From contig OY821745.1 in assembly GCA_963682055.1 (NCBI GenBank), positions 23,681,342 through 23,745,341 on the forward strand: a DNA stretch of 64,000 nucleotides, given 5' to 3'. Source of the DNA: Primula veris (lineage: Eukaryota; Streptophyta; Magnoliopsida; Ericales; Primulaceae). Shown one piece after another: positions 10,898-23,239 of the stretch (the stretch's first letter is position 1; every line of letters begins with the position of its first letter). Position numbers and translations under genes: made by a program. The notes under the pieces were generated by a model. It did not search any database and was not told the origin of the DNA. It saw nothing but the letters and a program-made list of their open reading frames with translations.

Positions 10898-11625
10898 GGT
10901 ACAAAATAGATCTTCAGGAATAAAAGTAATGAAGATGGAATCATTGTTAGGAATAAAGCTAGACTTGTAGCTCAAGGATATACTCAAATAGAAGGAATAG
11001 ATTTTGATGAAACTTTTGCTCCTGTAGCAAGAATAGAATCTATTAGAATGCTACTCTCACTTGCTTGCTTATATGACTTTAAGCTGTTTCAACTTGATAT
11101 TAAAAGTGCCTTCTTAAATGGTAACATTCAAGAAGAAGTCTATGTTAGTCAACCCAAATGATTTGAAGATCCAAAATTTCCTGAACATGTCTATTTATTG
11201 AAAAAGGTTTTGTATGGTTTAAAGTAAGCTCCTAGAGCTTGGTATGACAGGTTAACCAAGTTCTTAATTGAAAAAGGTTTTAACAGAGGGGGAGTTGATA
11301 AAACTCTATTCACTAAGAAAACTACTAAAGATATCATCATTGCCCAAATTTATGTTGATGACATTGTGTTTGGCTCCACATCTGATAATAGAATTGTTGA
11401 ATTTATCTCTGATATGAAGCATGAATTTGAAATGAGTGGTGGAGGAGAATTAACTTACTTCCTAAGATTGCAAGTTAAACAAAATGAAAAGGGCATTTTT
11501 CTATGCCAAAGTAAGTATGCTAATAATCTTGTCAAGAAATTTGGTTTAAGTGATAGTAAAGAGAAAAGAACTCCTATGAGTACTACTGTGAAATTATTAA
11601 CGAATGATAAATGTAAGAGTGTCTG
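10898..11625 (+). pseudogene. Copia reverse transcriptase (part before the gypsy insertion)
   Basis: One frame from 10898 carries the RT hallmarks [45 protein letters not shown], and YVDDIVFGST with the catalytic YVDD near 11350. In-frame stops at 10907 (TAG for the Trp of GTKW), 11159 (TGA) and 11225 (TAA for Gln in LKQAP) kill it. The frame continues to the Cys codon cut by the gypsy insertion at 11625 and resumes at 21657. Confidence 0.9.
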
Positions 11626-13819
11626 TGTAACGTCTCGGAAATTTTGTATTTTATTATTAATTTTAGTAATACAATAGAGATATTTAGTTTTGTGGGTGAT
11701 TACGTATTTGTGTGAAATATACGTGTGATATGAAATTGGGTGTATATAATAGTTGTGGGGGTGATTGGTATCATGTAATAAGTAAGTGGACTAATTAGTA
11801 AATTACTATAACCTAAATATATAGATAATACATATATACATATACATATTACTTATATACATATACATAGATACATACATAAGGAGAGAGAGAATAGAAA
11901 GGAGAGAGAGACCAGCAGAGATTTTAGAGAGAGAGAGACCTGTGACAAAGTGAGGGCGAGAGGAGAGGTTGGCGACTAGACCAGGTCAGGTTGTGGTGGT
12001 AGGTGGCGGTAGTGGGTGCAGTTTAGGGTTTTAGGGCAGCGACTTCGGGAGCCGATTCTGACATCATCAGGGGTCCATTTTCGACAATCAAATATGTTTT
12101 CGTAGCCTATTTTTCGAGAGTTATCTATCCGTGTAAGCTGTTTCATCTGATTTTAACTTTTATAAAAACCCATTTTTGGGAATATTTGCTATAATCCGAA
12201 TTAGGGATTATTATAATGACATCTAGCTCGTTTTAATTACGTTTAGGGACTGTTTAAGGACCGTTATTGGGCTGTCCAGATCTGTTTCTAACCGTTAAGT
12301 GAGTTTCGGCTTGAATTTGGAGGTATTTGACAAACGAGCTCTCGTTTGTGTAGGTAAGGGGAAAGAATATGGTTTCACTTTAAAGGTGGTTTTGTGTGTT
12401 GTTTGTTGTATGCTAGGTTATGTGAAATGGTTAGTGTGTATTGCATCGTTATTTTTATGGTGATTATATTGTGTATGGCGATTTTACTATTTTTATTATA
12501 AAATGAATTGTGGAGAATAAAATGATTTAAATGTGTTATTTAATTAAATCTTTTAAAAACGTGAAAGTGGTGAAAGTGTGTCAGTTGTGATATTGTGTAT
12601 ACTCTTGTGGTGATACCGTGTAGACTTTTGTGGTGATGTGTTTATCTAATTACATCAAATATTATGAAGTGTGTTTTATGTTTTATTTTGGAGTTTACTA
12701 TTTTCGTGTTTGGTATTTGGAGTCTTTTATATTTATTTTAGGGATTACAGTACCAAGTGTTAAGGCGGAGCTGTGTCAGCTTACGGTGAGATCCCGGAAA
12801 CTTGCGTAAGGATTAGGTATATCGGTACCATAGGATTAGTCCCCTTAAAGCCGGCCCCATATCTTTTGGTCACATGTTAGTGTCAGAATATGGGTGAGGG
12901 AACCATTGCACTTTGGGTCCTAGAGCAGAGTGGCTCTAAAAGTGGGTACATGTGAGGCAATCCCGACTTTGTGTTTCGTTGAGTCTTGTTTTATTTTGTT
13001 TTATTTTATTTTGTTTTATTATTAATTCAGTTAATCTTGATTATATGCTCATTTACTTGTGTTGCGAGTTATATTTGTTGATGTGTTTTTCGTGCAATTG
13101 CCCATTGTCATTATTTGCCAAGATATCATATTTTCCATGTTAGGATTGTGTGTGCGTGCTTAGTAGCACGCGCCGTTCTTAAAGCGAGATTGTTTTCTTA
13201 CCTCCTTTCTTTGTTTTCTGTACATTTTGTTCACGATCGATGTACAGGTGCTGACATAGATGGTGGCGAAGTTTAGAGTGCTTGCATGAAGCTCATTATC
13301 ATATTACACGTGATCGCATGCACGCTAGACTTGTTTTTGTTCATTTTGGCATTATCTCATTTTGAGCCTTGTTGGCCTAGTAAGCGTTTAACGCGAGATT
13401 AATTTTCTTTTGGTTGGAGTAACTTATCTCGTGCCCCTGTATATTTTAGATTATGCTATTTTATAGAATGTCGGCTGGGTTGGATTTGATTTTGGATTAT
13501 TTGGTAATCGCGTTGCGATTTTGTTATATGTTGTTTCAGGCATGTCTAATTTATTGGAAACACATAGATACGCAAAACTCATGCCGAAATTTTCTAAAAC
13601 GTATTGTTTTGTTTGTATTGTCACATTTGAACACCGTTGGCTACCCTTAGGCCAATTTAGTGAATCAAATGTGATTATCGGCATGGCCTGAAGTATTTAT
13701 TTGGTTCTATTGATTGGCATATCATCGAATGACATTCTGCATGTTCCGTTATTTAAACTTTCCTTTTTTATTTTAATATATATTCACGACTTGGGTTTAT
13801 CCAAATCCGGGGCGTGACA
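11626..13819 (+). repeat. 5' LTR of the nested gypsy element
   Basis: Starts TGTAACGTCTCGG and ends GGGGCGTGACA; 2194 bp. It matches the 3' LTR almost base for base once the 1.3-kb foldback insertion is removed. An AT-rich stretch with repeated TATACATA phrases (11815-11880) may contain the promoter; a GA-rich stretch follows. Confidence 0.95.
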
Positions 13820-13822
13820 GCT

Positions 13823-13834
13823 TGGTATCAGAGC
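13823..13834 (+). other. Primer binding site, initiator-Met tRNA
   Basis: TGGTATCAGAGC three bases after the 5' LTR, complementary to the 3' end of plant initiator-Met tRNA. Confidence 0.95.
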
Positions 13835-14354
13835 TAACCGGGTTCCGATTAATTAGGTTGTCTGTTGGGTAGGATAGGCACACACTGGAATGGGTGATAC
13901 TTGGTGGTGTAAGACATTTTAAGAAAATCTGCATTTTTCAAAATCCATGTGGTGTATTTGGTTGTTTGTTTACATTCAAGTTTGATTGACTTATATTGTA
14001 TTGTGAGTTGATCCGTTTTAATGGGTGTATATATGGTTCTTGTTAAACGGTTTCGTGTTTGTTGAATGTGAACGGTTTTAGTTGGTGGACGTATTTTGTA
14101 TCCAGTTGTGTGTTACTCGTGGTGTGATTATATAGGAATATTTTTTATGTGCTACATGTATTGATCGAGGATTGTGGTGGTGCCTTCCAACGGATTGTTT
14201 TTATGATTGTTAGTGACTGAAACTAAATTACGACGGGTTAAAAAGGATTGATATTTGTGTAGACAAGTAGGATTTGTAGGCGTTTAGTTTGTTTCATGTT
14301 TTCGTTGTACCCTGTATGCCGTGTGTATATGGTATCATTTTTAAGTGTTAAGGT
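13835..14354. other. Gypsy leader; gag capsid region missing
   Basis: Only about 520 bp separate the PBS from the second zinc knuckle, and no capsid-like translation is present. In complete Tekay-type elements gag takes over 1 kb here. The deletion joins leader-like sequence to the tail of the first zinc knuckle near 14355. Confidence 0.75.
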
Positions 14355-17300
14355 GGTTCTCGGGCTCATAGGGTTCGAGACTGTCCTAGGGTTAAGTGTC
14401 ACAAGTGTGGTGGTTTAGGACATCTTCAGAGTAAGTGCATGTCTAGGGGAACTAGTGCCATTTCCTCAGCTCCTATTCGTACTATTCCATCTACTCAGAA
14501 CTATTCGACTGCGCCTTCTTATTCCGGTTCTAAGGCTCCTATTCCTCATAATTCTATGGCAACTCGCGGTGGTTTTCAGAGTTCCAGTCGTGGTGGTTAT
14601 CAGCAGCACCAGTCTTCTCAATCTTCTCAGGGTACTCAAGCTCGTGTGTTCGCCCTGCCTCAAGTTAATACTGACAGGGGTGAACCTTCAGTTATTCGAG
14701 GTACCTTACTCATTTGCTCTTCATGGGATAATGTATTATTTGATACTGGCGCTTCTCATTCATTTATTTCCTCTTTTTTTGCTTTATCTATGGGTTTATT
14801 ATTCAGTATTCAGGATCCTACTATTTTGGTTGAAACTCCTATTCATGGTTGTGTTCCGCTTGATCGCATATCTCGTGACTGTGTGCTTTATATTTCTGAA
14901 CACCCTTTTGTGTTCGACTTTCTTGTGCTTGATATAACTAGCTTTGATGTTATTCTTGGCATGGACTGGTTATCTTTCTTCCATGCCATTATCGATTGTG
15001 AGCGTCGACGTGTATCTTTTATTACCCCTTCTGGTGATCGTATTATTTTCTCTGGGAACCGATGTATTCATTTTTCCCCGTCATGAAACGTGGTTGATGA
15101 TTTGGGTGGTTTATTAGCTAGCTTATCGGTTAGTGATGAAGTGTCTACTGACGTTGAGCTACCTCCGGTGGTGTGTGAGTTTCCCGAGGTGTTTCCTAAT
15201 GATCTTATCGAACTTCCTCCTCAGGGTGAGGTAGAGTTTTCCATAGATTTAGCACCTGGGACTGCTCCGATTGCTATGGCTGTTTATCGTTTAGCGCCAG
15301 CTGAGTTGAAAGAGTTAAAAGAACAGTTGGATGATCTGTTAGGTAAGGGTTTTATACGTCCTAGTGTGTCTCCATGGGGCGCACCAACATTATTTGTCCA
15401 GAAGAAGGATGGTGGTATGCGTATGTGTATTGATTATCGTAGGCTGAATCGAGTTACGATAAAGAATAAGTATCCCCTGCCACGAATCGATGACCTCTTC
15501 GATCAGCTAAAAGGGTCGAAGTGTTTTTCAAAGATTGATCTTCGCTCAGGGTACCATCAACTTCGAGTTTGTGAGGTGGATATTCCTAAGACTGCGTTTC
15601 ATACTTGGTATGGTCACTATGAGTTTCTAGTGATGCCATTCGGGTTAACAAATGCACCTGCTGCTTTTATGGACTTGATGAACTAAGTCTTTAGAGATTT
15701 TCTGGACAAGTTTGTCGTGGTGTTTGTGGACGACATTCTGGTGTACTCTTCATCGGAGGAAGAACACATCGAGCACCTTCGTGTTGTGCTTAATCTTTTA
15801 AGAAAGCATAAACTGTATGCTAAGTTCTCCAAGTGAGAGTTTTGGATGTCATAAGTGAAGTTTCTGGGCCACGTAGTGTCTGCAGGTGGAGTATCGGTTG
15901 ATCCTTCTAAGATCAAGGCGGTAACTGATTGGGTGCAACCAAAAAGTGTGTTCGAGATCCGTAGCTTCTTGGGACTAGCAGGTTACTATCGAAGGTTCGT
16001 GCAAAATTTTTCTCGTCTGGCGGGTCCCCTAACTCGGCTTACGAAGAAAGGTGTTAAATTCGAATGGGACGAGAAATGTGAGTTTTCTTTCTAAGAATTG
16101 AAGCGTCGCTTGACATCTGCTCCTATTCTCATTATCCCAGAGAGAGGTGTGGAGTATTGTGTTTATTGTGATGCCTCGAAGGAAGGCCTCTACGCTGTGT
16201 TAATGCAAGAGGGCAAGGTGGTGGCTTATGCTTCTCGGCAGTTAAAGGTCCATGAGAAGAATTATCCCACTCATGATCTCGAGTTGGCCGCGGTTGTGTT
16301 TTCTTTGAAGTGTTGGCGGCACTACTTGTTTGGAGAGAGATTCAACGTGTTTTCAGATCACAAGAGTCTCAAGTATATTTTCACACAGCGTGATCTAAAC
16401 TTACGACAAAGGAGGTGGATGGAGTATCTTGAGCAATACGACTTCTACTTGCAGTATTATCCTGGTAAAGCAAATATGGTGGCAGACGCCTTGATTCGCA
16501 AGACTAGGTGTTCTTTGGCATGCGTCGCTATTCGTGAATAGGGAATGCTAAATGTTCTTAACGAGTTCGACTTGGAGATAGGAGAAGAAGAAAATTCAGC
16601 TGTGTTGTTCTCGGTGAAGGTGCAACCGTCATTAGTCTCGGGAGTAATTAAGGCCCAACAAGGGGATGAGGAATCTAGGGAAGTACGCGTTAAAATCTCG
16701 AGTGAGTTGGGACTCGACAAATGGAAGGTGGGCTCAGATGGCGGGGTGAGATTTATGGAACGTCTATTTGTACCTTTAAGTATGCGTGTGGATGTCATGA
16801 GAGAATTCCACCACTCTCGATTGGCATTTCATCCTGGTGGTACCAAGATGTACCACGACCTAGCTCAACAATTTTATTGGAGTGGAATGAAAAAGGATCT
16901 GGCGGAGTTTGTTAGTAAATGTCTTACCTGTCAGCAGGTGAAGATAGAACATCAGAGGCCGGAAGGGTTGCTTAAACCTTTGTCTATACCCGAGTGGAAG
17001 TGGGAACGTATAACTATGGACTTTGTAGTGGGGTTGCCGAGATCTAGTAGGGGGAAAGATGCGATATGGGTTGTAGTGGATCGGTTGACGAAATCGGCCC
17101 ACTTTCTCCCGATGCGTGTTAGCGACAAAGTCGAGCAACTATGCGATCTTTATGTCTATGAGATTGTTCGCTTACATGGTGTCCCAGTTTCTATTGTGTC
17201 TGATCGTGATCCTCGCTTTGTGTCTCGTTTCTGGCAGAGCCTTCAGAAGGCGTTAGGGACGAAACTAGATTTGAGTACGGCATATCACCCTCAGACCGAT

Positions 17301-18110
17301 GGGCAGTCGGAGAGGACTATCCAAACTTTGGAGGATATTCTTCGTGCGTGTGCACTTGATTTTGGTGGGGGTTGAGAGAAACATGTGGCGTTGATTGAGT
17401 TCGCTTATAATAATAGTTATCATTCGAGCATTGAGATGGCCCCTTATGAGGCCCTATATGGGCGACCTTGTAGATCTCCTGTGTGTTGGACGGAGGCTGG
17501 TGAATCGTCATTGTTAGGACCAGATGTGGTTCGAGAGACTACAGAGAAGATTATTTTGATTAAGCAAAAGCTAGAGACAGCAAGAAGCCGTCAAAAGAGT
17601 TACGTGGATAGACGAAGGCGACCGTTGGAGTTTGGGGTGGGTGATCATGTGTTCCTTAAAATATTGCCGCGTAAGGGCATTATGCGTTTTGGGAGGCGTG
17701 GGAAGTTGTCACCACGGTTTATTGGACCTTTCTTGATTTTGGAGAGAATTGATGATCTGGCCTATCAGTTAGCTTTGCCACCGCAATTGGCGAATGTACA
17801 CCCAGTGTTTCATGTTTCGATGCTCCGGAAGTACGAGCCAGACCCATCTCATATTCTGAATTTTTCCGATCTTTGAGTACATGAGGACATTTCTTATGTG
17901 GTTCGTCCGGTCCGTATACTTGATAGACGTGAGCAGGTACTACGAAGGCGCGTTATTCCTTTGGTGAAAGTATTATGGAGTCACCATGGGACCGAAGAGG
18001 CAACATGGGAACGTGAGCTAGAGATTCGTGCTAAGTATCCAAACTTATTTATTGATTCGGGTATGTGTTTAATTTCGGGACGAAATTCTTTTAAGTTGGG
18101 GAGAATATAA
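14355..18110 (+). pseudogene. Gypsy gag-pol, eight in-frame stops, no frameshift
   Basis: A single reading frame spans the whole region. Order: end of a first zinc knuckle (HRVRDC, 14367); a complete CCHC knuckle CHKCGGLGHLQSKC (14394-14435); aspartic protease LFDTGASHSF (near 14740); reverse transcriptase with [24 protein letters not shown] and catalytic FVDD (near 15725); RNase H with CDASKEGL (near 16165); integrase with an HHCC zinc finger ([11 protein letters not shown] to CLTCQQ) and a DDE core with [15 protein letters not shown] and [14 protein letters not shown]; then a chromodomain-like end (ILDRREQVLRRR, VKVLWSHHGTEEATWE). Stops lie at 15084, 15684, 15834, 15852, 16092, 16539, 17373 and 17874. 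Most are explained by a C-to-T or G-to-A change in a Gln, Arg or Trp codon. It cannot encode a full polyprotein. Confidence 0.95.
18091..18105 (+). other. Polypurine tract of the gypsy element
   Basis: TTAAGTTGGGGAGAA directly before the 3' LTR, the usual primer site for plus-strand DNA synthesis. Confidence 0.85.
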
Positions 18111-21100
18111 CGTTTCGGAAATTTTGTATTTTATTATTAATTTTAGTAATACGATAGAGATATTTAGTTTTGTGGGTGATTACGTATTTGTGTGAAATAT
18201 ACGTGTGATATGAAATTGGGTGTATATAATAGTTGTGGGGGTGATTGGTATCGTGTAATAAGTACGTGGACTAATTAGTAAATTACTATAACCTAAATAT
18301 ATAGATAATACATATACATATTACATATATACACATATACATATTACTTATATACATATACATAGATACATACATAAGGAGAGAGAGAATAGAAAGGAGA
18401 GATAGGGGAGATTCTTTTTTGCATACTCTAATTACTCACCACTATAAGGGACGTGGGATTTCAGATCCCACGTCTACGTGGCTGCCGAATTTAATTTTTT
18501 TTTTCTTTGTTTTTTTTCGTTTTTATTATTTTATTTTTGTTTTCGTATATAAAAAACTTCCCCAATTTTATCCAAAAACTTCTCCAATTTTATCCGAAAA
18601 AAACCCTAACTATCAACCATCAAAATGCTTCCTATATCAAATTAATATTTTTTTTTATCAAATCAACATCACTCTATCACTACAATTATCCCCAATTTTA
18701 CCAAAAAAAAAAACCTCTCCCAATTTACCCAAAAAAAACTTTCCCAATTTTACCCAAAAAAAACTCTAACCATCAACCATCAAACTGCTTCCTGTATCAA
18801 ATTAATATTTTTTTTATCAAATCAACATCACTCTACCACTATAATTATCCTCAATTTTACCAAAAAAAAGCATATCCCAATTTATCAAAAAAAAAAAAAT
18901 CTTTCCCAATTTTACCCAAAAAAAACTCTAACCATCAACCATCAAACTCTTTCGTATATCAAATTAATAAATTTTTTTCTCAGATCAATATCACTTTACC
19001 ACTACATTTATCCCCAATTTTACCTATAAAAAAACCTCTCCCAATTTACCATAATAAAACCTCCCCCAATTTAAGTTTTTTTTGGGTAAATTGGGAGATC
19101 TTTTTTTTTTTTTAGTAAAATTGGGGATAATTGTAGTGGTAGAGTGATGTTGATTTGATAAAAAAAAAAATATTAATTTGATATACGAGGAGTTTGATGG
19201 TTGATGGTTAGGGTTTTTTTGGTTAAAATTGGGAAAGTTTTTTTTTTGGTAAATTGGGATAAGTTTTTTTTTTTGGTAAAATTGGGAATAATTATAGTGG
19301 TAAATTGAAGTTGATTTGATAAAAAAATATATTAATTTGATATATAAATGAGTTTGATGGTTGATGGTTAGAGTTTTTTTTTGGTAAAATTGGAAAAGTT
19401 TTTTTTTTTTGGTAAATTGAGAGAGGTTTTTTTTTTGGTAAAATTGAGGATAATTGTAGTGGTAGAGTTATGTTGATTTGATAAAAAAAATATATTAATT
19501 TGATATAAGAAGCATTTTGATGGTTGATGGTGGATGGTTAGGGTTTTTTTTCGGGTAAAATTGGATAAGTTTTTGGGTAAAATTGAGAACGTTTTTTATA
19601 TACAAAAACAAAAAAAAAATAAGAAAAAGGAAAAAAAAAAAAAATTCGGCAGCCACATAGACGTTGGATCTGAAATCCCACGTCGCTTATAGTGGTGAGT
19701 AATTAGAGTATGCAAAAAAAATCTCCCGAGAGAGAAACCAGCGGAGATTTTAGAGAGAGAGAGACCTGTGACAAAGTGAGGGCGAGAGGAGAGGTCGGTG
19801 ACTAGACCAGGTCAGGTTGTGGTGGTAGGTGGCGGTAGTGGGTGCGGTTTAGGGTTTTAGGGCAGCGACTTTGGGAGCCGATTCCGACGTCATCGGGGGT
19901 CCGGTTTCGACAATCAAATATGTTTTCTTAGCCTATTTTTCGAGAGCTATCTATCCGTGTAAGCCGTTTAATCTGATTTTAACTTTTACAAAACCCCATT
20001 TTTGGGAATATTTGCTATAATCCGAATTAGGGATTATTATAATGACATCTAGCTCGTTTTAATTACGTTTAGGGACTGTTTAAGGACCGTTATTGGGCTG
20101 TCCAGATCTGTTTCTAACCGTTAAGTGGGTTTCGGCTTGAGTTTGGAGGTATTTGACAAACGAGCTCTCGTTTGTGTAGGTAAGCGGGAAGAATATGGTT
20201 TCGCTTTAAAGACGGTTTTGTGTGTTGTTTGTTGTATGCTAGGTTATGTGAAATGGTTAGTGTGTATTGCATCGTTATTTTTATGGTGATTATATTGTGT
20301 ATGGCGATTTTACTATTTTTATTATATAATGAATTGTGGAGAATAAAATGATTTAAATGTGTTATTTAATTAAATCTTTTAAAAACGTGAAAGTGGTGAA
20401 AGTGTGTCAGTTGTGATATCATGTATACTCTTGTGGTGATACCGTGTAGACTTTTGTGGTGATGTGTTTATCTAATTATATCAAATATTATAAAGTGTGT
20501 TTTATGTTTTATTTTGGAGTTTACTGTTTTCGTGTTTGATATTTGGAGTCTTTTATATTTATTTTAGGGATTGCAGTACCAAGTGTTAAGGCGGAGCTGT
20601 GTCAGCTTACGGTGAGATCCCGGAAACTTGCATAAGGATTAGGTATATCGGTACCATAGGGTTAGTCCCCTTAAAGCCGACCCCATATCTTTTGGTCACA
20701 TGTTAGTGTCAGAATATGGATGAGGGAACCATTGCATTTTGGGTCCTAGAGCAGAGTGGCTCTAAAAGTGGGTACATGTGAGGCAATCCCGACTTTGTGT
20801 TTCGTTGAGTCTTGTTGTATTTTGTTTTGTTTTATTTTATTTTGTTTTATTATTAATTCAGTTAATCTTGATTATATGTTCATTTACATGTGTTGCGAGT
20901 TATATTTGTTGATGTGTTTTTCGTGCAATTGCCCTTTGTCATTATTTGCCAAGATATCATATTTGCCATGTTAGGATTGTGTGTGCGTGCTTAGTAGCAC
21001 GCGCCGTTCTTAAAGCGAGATTGTTTTCTTACCTCCTTTCTTTGTTTTCTGTACATTTTGTTCACGATCGATGTACAGGTGCTGACATAGATGGTGGCAA

Positions 21101-21651
21101 AGTTTAGAGTGCTTGCATGAAGCTCATTATCATATTACACGTGATCGCGCGCACGCTAGACTTGTTTTTGTTCATTTTGGCATTATCTCATTTTGAGCCT
21201 TGTTGGCCTAGTAAGCGTTTAACGCGAGATTAATTTTCTTTTGCTTGGAGTAACTTATCTCGTGCCCTTGTATATTTTAGATTACGCTATTTTATAGAAT
21301 GTCGGCTGGGTTGGATTTGATTTTGGATTATTTGGTAATCGCGTTGCGATTTTGTTATATGTTGTTTCAGGCAGGTCTAATTTATTGGAAACACATAGAT
21401 ACGCAAAGCTCATGCCGAAATTTCCTAAAACGTATTGTTTTGTTTGTGTTGTCACATTTGAACACCGTTGGCTACCCTTAGGCCAATTTAGTGAATCAAA
21501 TGTGATTATCGGCATGGCCTGAAGTATTTATTTGGTTCTATTGATTGGCATATTATCTAATGACATTCTGCATGTTCCGTTATTTAAACTTTTCCTTTTT
21601 TATTTTAATTTATATTTACGACTTGGGTTTACCCAAATCCGGGGCGTGACA
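18106..21651 (+). repeat. 3' LTR of the nested gypsy element, split by a foldback
   Basis: Begins TATAACGTTTCGG where the 5' LTR has TGTAACGTCTCGG, so the terminal TG has become TA. It ends GGGGCGTGACA. Length 3546 bp, of which 1322 bp are the inserted foldback at 18406-19727. A TATACATA-rich stretch near 18320-18345 is slightly longer than in the 5' LTR. Confidence 0.95.
18406..19727. mobile_element. Foldback / MULE-type MITE with very long inverted repeats
   Basis: The ends match as inverted repeats: GGGAGATTCTTTTTTGCATA on the left, and the reverse complement of the right end reads GGGAGATTTTTTTTGCATA. The match continues through TAATTACTCACCACTATAAG and GATTTCAGATCCCACGT. The interior is an imperfect palindrome centred near 19070, built of repeated CCCAATTTTACC / GGTAAAATTGGG and ATCAACATCACTCTACCACT blocks. 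The 9 bases on each side (GAGAGATAG and GAGAGAGAA) agree at seven positions and may be a decayed 9-bp TSD of the Mutator type. There is no coding capacity; the open frames are low-complexity. Confidence 0.85.
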
Positions 21652-21656
21652 GTCTG

Positions 21657-22332
21657 TCCTAGTCTTTACAGATCCATGATTGGAAGTCTTCTTTATTTAA
21701 CTGCTAGTAGACCAGATCTTTGCTTAAGTGTAGGAGTATGTGCCAGGTATCAGGCAAACCCTTTATAATCTCACCTTCTAGCTGTCAAAAGGATTTTAAG
21801 ATATGTAAAAGGCACCATTCACCTTGGTCTATGGTATTCTAAAGATACAAACCACTTTCTTGTTGGTTACTGTGATGCAGATTGGGCTGGTAATATAGAT
21901 GATAGAAAAAGTACTTCTGGAGGTTGTTTTTATTTTGGGAATAATCTTGTTTCATGGTTTAGTAAAAAACAAAACTGCATTTCTTTATATACTGCTTAGG
22001 CAGAATATATTGCAGCTGGAAGTGGATGCACTCAACTCATTTGGATGAAACAAATGTTAAATGATTATAATATTAAACAAGAAGTGTTAACTCTATTTTG
22101 TGATAACAAAAGTGCTATAGATTTGGCAAAGAATCCAGTTCAACATTTCAGAACTAAACATATTGATCTGAGACACCATTTTATCAAAGAACTAGTTGAA
22201 GAAAAGAGTTTAATTTTAGAACATGTTTCAACTGAAAGACAATTAGCGGATATCTTCACAAAACCCCTTGATACAAACAAATTTGAATCTTTAAGAAGTG
22301 ATATAGGGGTATGTCACTATAGATCTAATTGA
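21657..22332 (+). pseudogene. Copia RT end and RNase H (part after the gypsy insertion)
   Basis: Continues the frame cut at 11625. RT tail SMIGSLLYLTASRPDLC; RNase H with CDADWAGNIDDRKSTSGG, AEYIAAGSGCTQLIW, FCDNKSAIDLAKNP, TKHIDLRHHFI and LADIFTKPLD, ending at the stop 22330-22332. In-frame stops TAA (near 21766) and TAG (near 21997, for the Glu of STAEAEY) interrupt it. The catalytic Asp of YCDADW and the Glu of the EYIA segment can be seen. Confidence 0.92.
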
Positions 22333-23239
22333 ATACTCTTGCTATGTATGTCTGTTTTGAGTACCTTTAATACATTTTATTTCTAAGGTAAGTTTTGATT
22401 GAGCTATGAAGTTTTTGTCTTGAAAAAGCCGCTAATTGGTGTCTCAAAAACAGATGTGGGATAACTTGTCTTAAAACCTCTCTGGTAATAGAGTTGCAAA
22501 CACAAAGTGCAAATTTTACAAGCAGGTTGCAAGCTCAGTTGCAACCCCAGTTGAAACTACATTCTCAGATACAGAACAGATCAGTGATTGTCTAAAGATT
22601 GTCATGCTGCCTATGATAATAATCATAGTAAATAACACAAATGAAAAGGCCAAGACAAAGTCTTGATTTTTTTTTTGACATCACTTATACTCTTTCCTTG
22701 CTGAGGTCATCAATCTAGTTTTTGTGTAGAGGAAAAACATATTTCCTCAATATAAGCTCCCAAGACTTAATTTTTATTAAAGATATTCTATGATAAATAT
22801 ATCTTCTTCAATAAATGGCTAGAATCTTGTTTTCAAAATTCTATATCTTAATATTATTGCTATCTTTATCTTGAAACAAGTCAAAATTATCTTCAAAACT
22901 TCAAATTTTGAAATAATTGGATAAATCTGTTTACTTTTGGAATGTATATCTAAAAATGAATATCCTTTCTTGACTTATTTGAAGTTCAAATTTTCCATAT
23001 CTGTTGCAAGGTAAGTTACTATTTTTCAGGAAATCTGTTTCAAAAAGAAATTTGGGTGTATCTTTTCTAATTGTAAAAAGATTTGGGCTAAATTGCTATT
23101 AATACTAATTTTTTTACTATCCCAAAATACTAAACAAATCAGAATTACTTTCTCTCTCTTTCAATATTAAAAACCCTAGGTTCTCTGTAAAAACCCATTC
23201 TTCGAAGTTCCAAGTCCAGTTGCAACCTAGCTTGAAACC
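22333..23239 (+). other. Copia spacer between pol and the 3' ORF
   Basis: Non-coding. It contains several GTTGCAA motifs (near 22492, 22527, 22540) that recur at 23219 and in the 3' LTR. A TTTCTCTCTCTTTC tract near 23150 precedes the 3' ORF. Confidence 0.6.

Larger units (their letters stand above)
11626..21651 (+). mobile_element. Ty3/gypsy retrotransposon (Tekay/chromovirus-like), nested
   Basis: Two long LTRs (11626-13819 and 18106-21651) bound a 4.3-kb internal region with PBS, protease, RT, RNase H, integrase and a chromodomain-like end in gypsy order. The TSD is GTCTG (11621-11625 and 21652-21656). The element interrupts the coding frame of a copia pol, so the order of insertion is clear. 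A foldback transposon has landed in its 3' LTR. The gag capsid region has been deleted and pol carries eight stops, so it is non-autonomous. Confidence 0.95.

Noticed and set aside
14455..14937. 160-codon overlapping frame with many hydrophobic residues
   Set aside because: Shadow of the gag-protease frame, which has the zinc knuckle and DTGA motif.
18507..19115. 202-codon frame with Asn/Lys/Phe repeats
   Set aside because: Low-complexity translation of the foldback element's repeated CCCAATTTTACC blocks.
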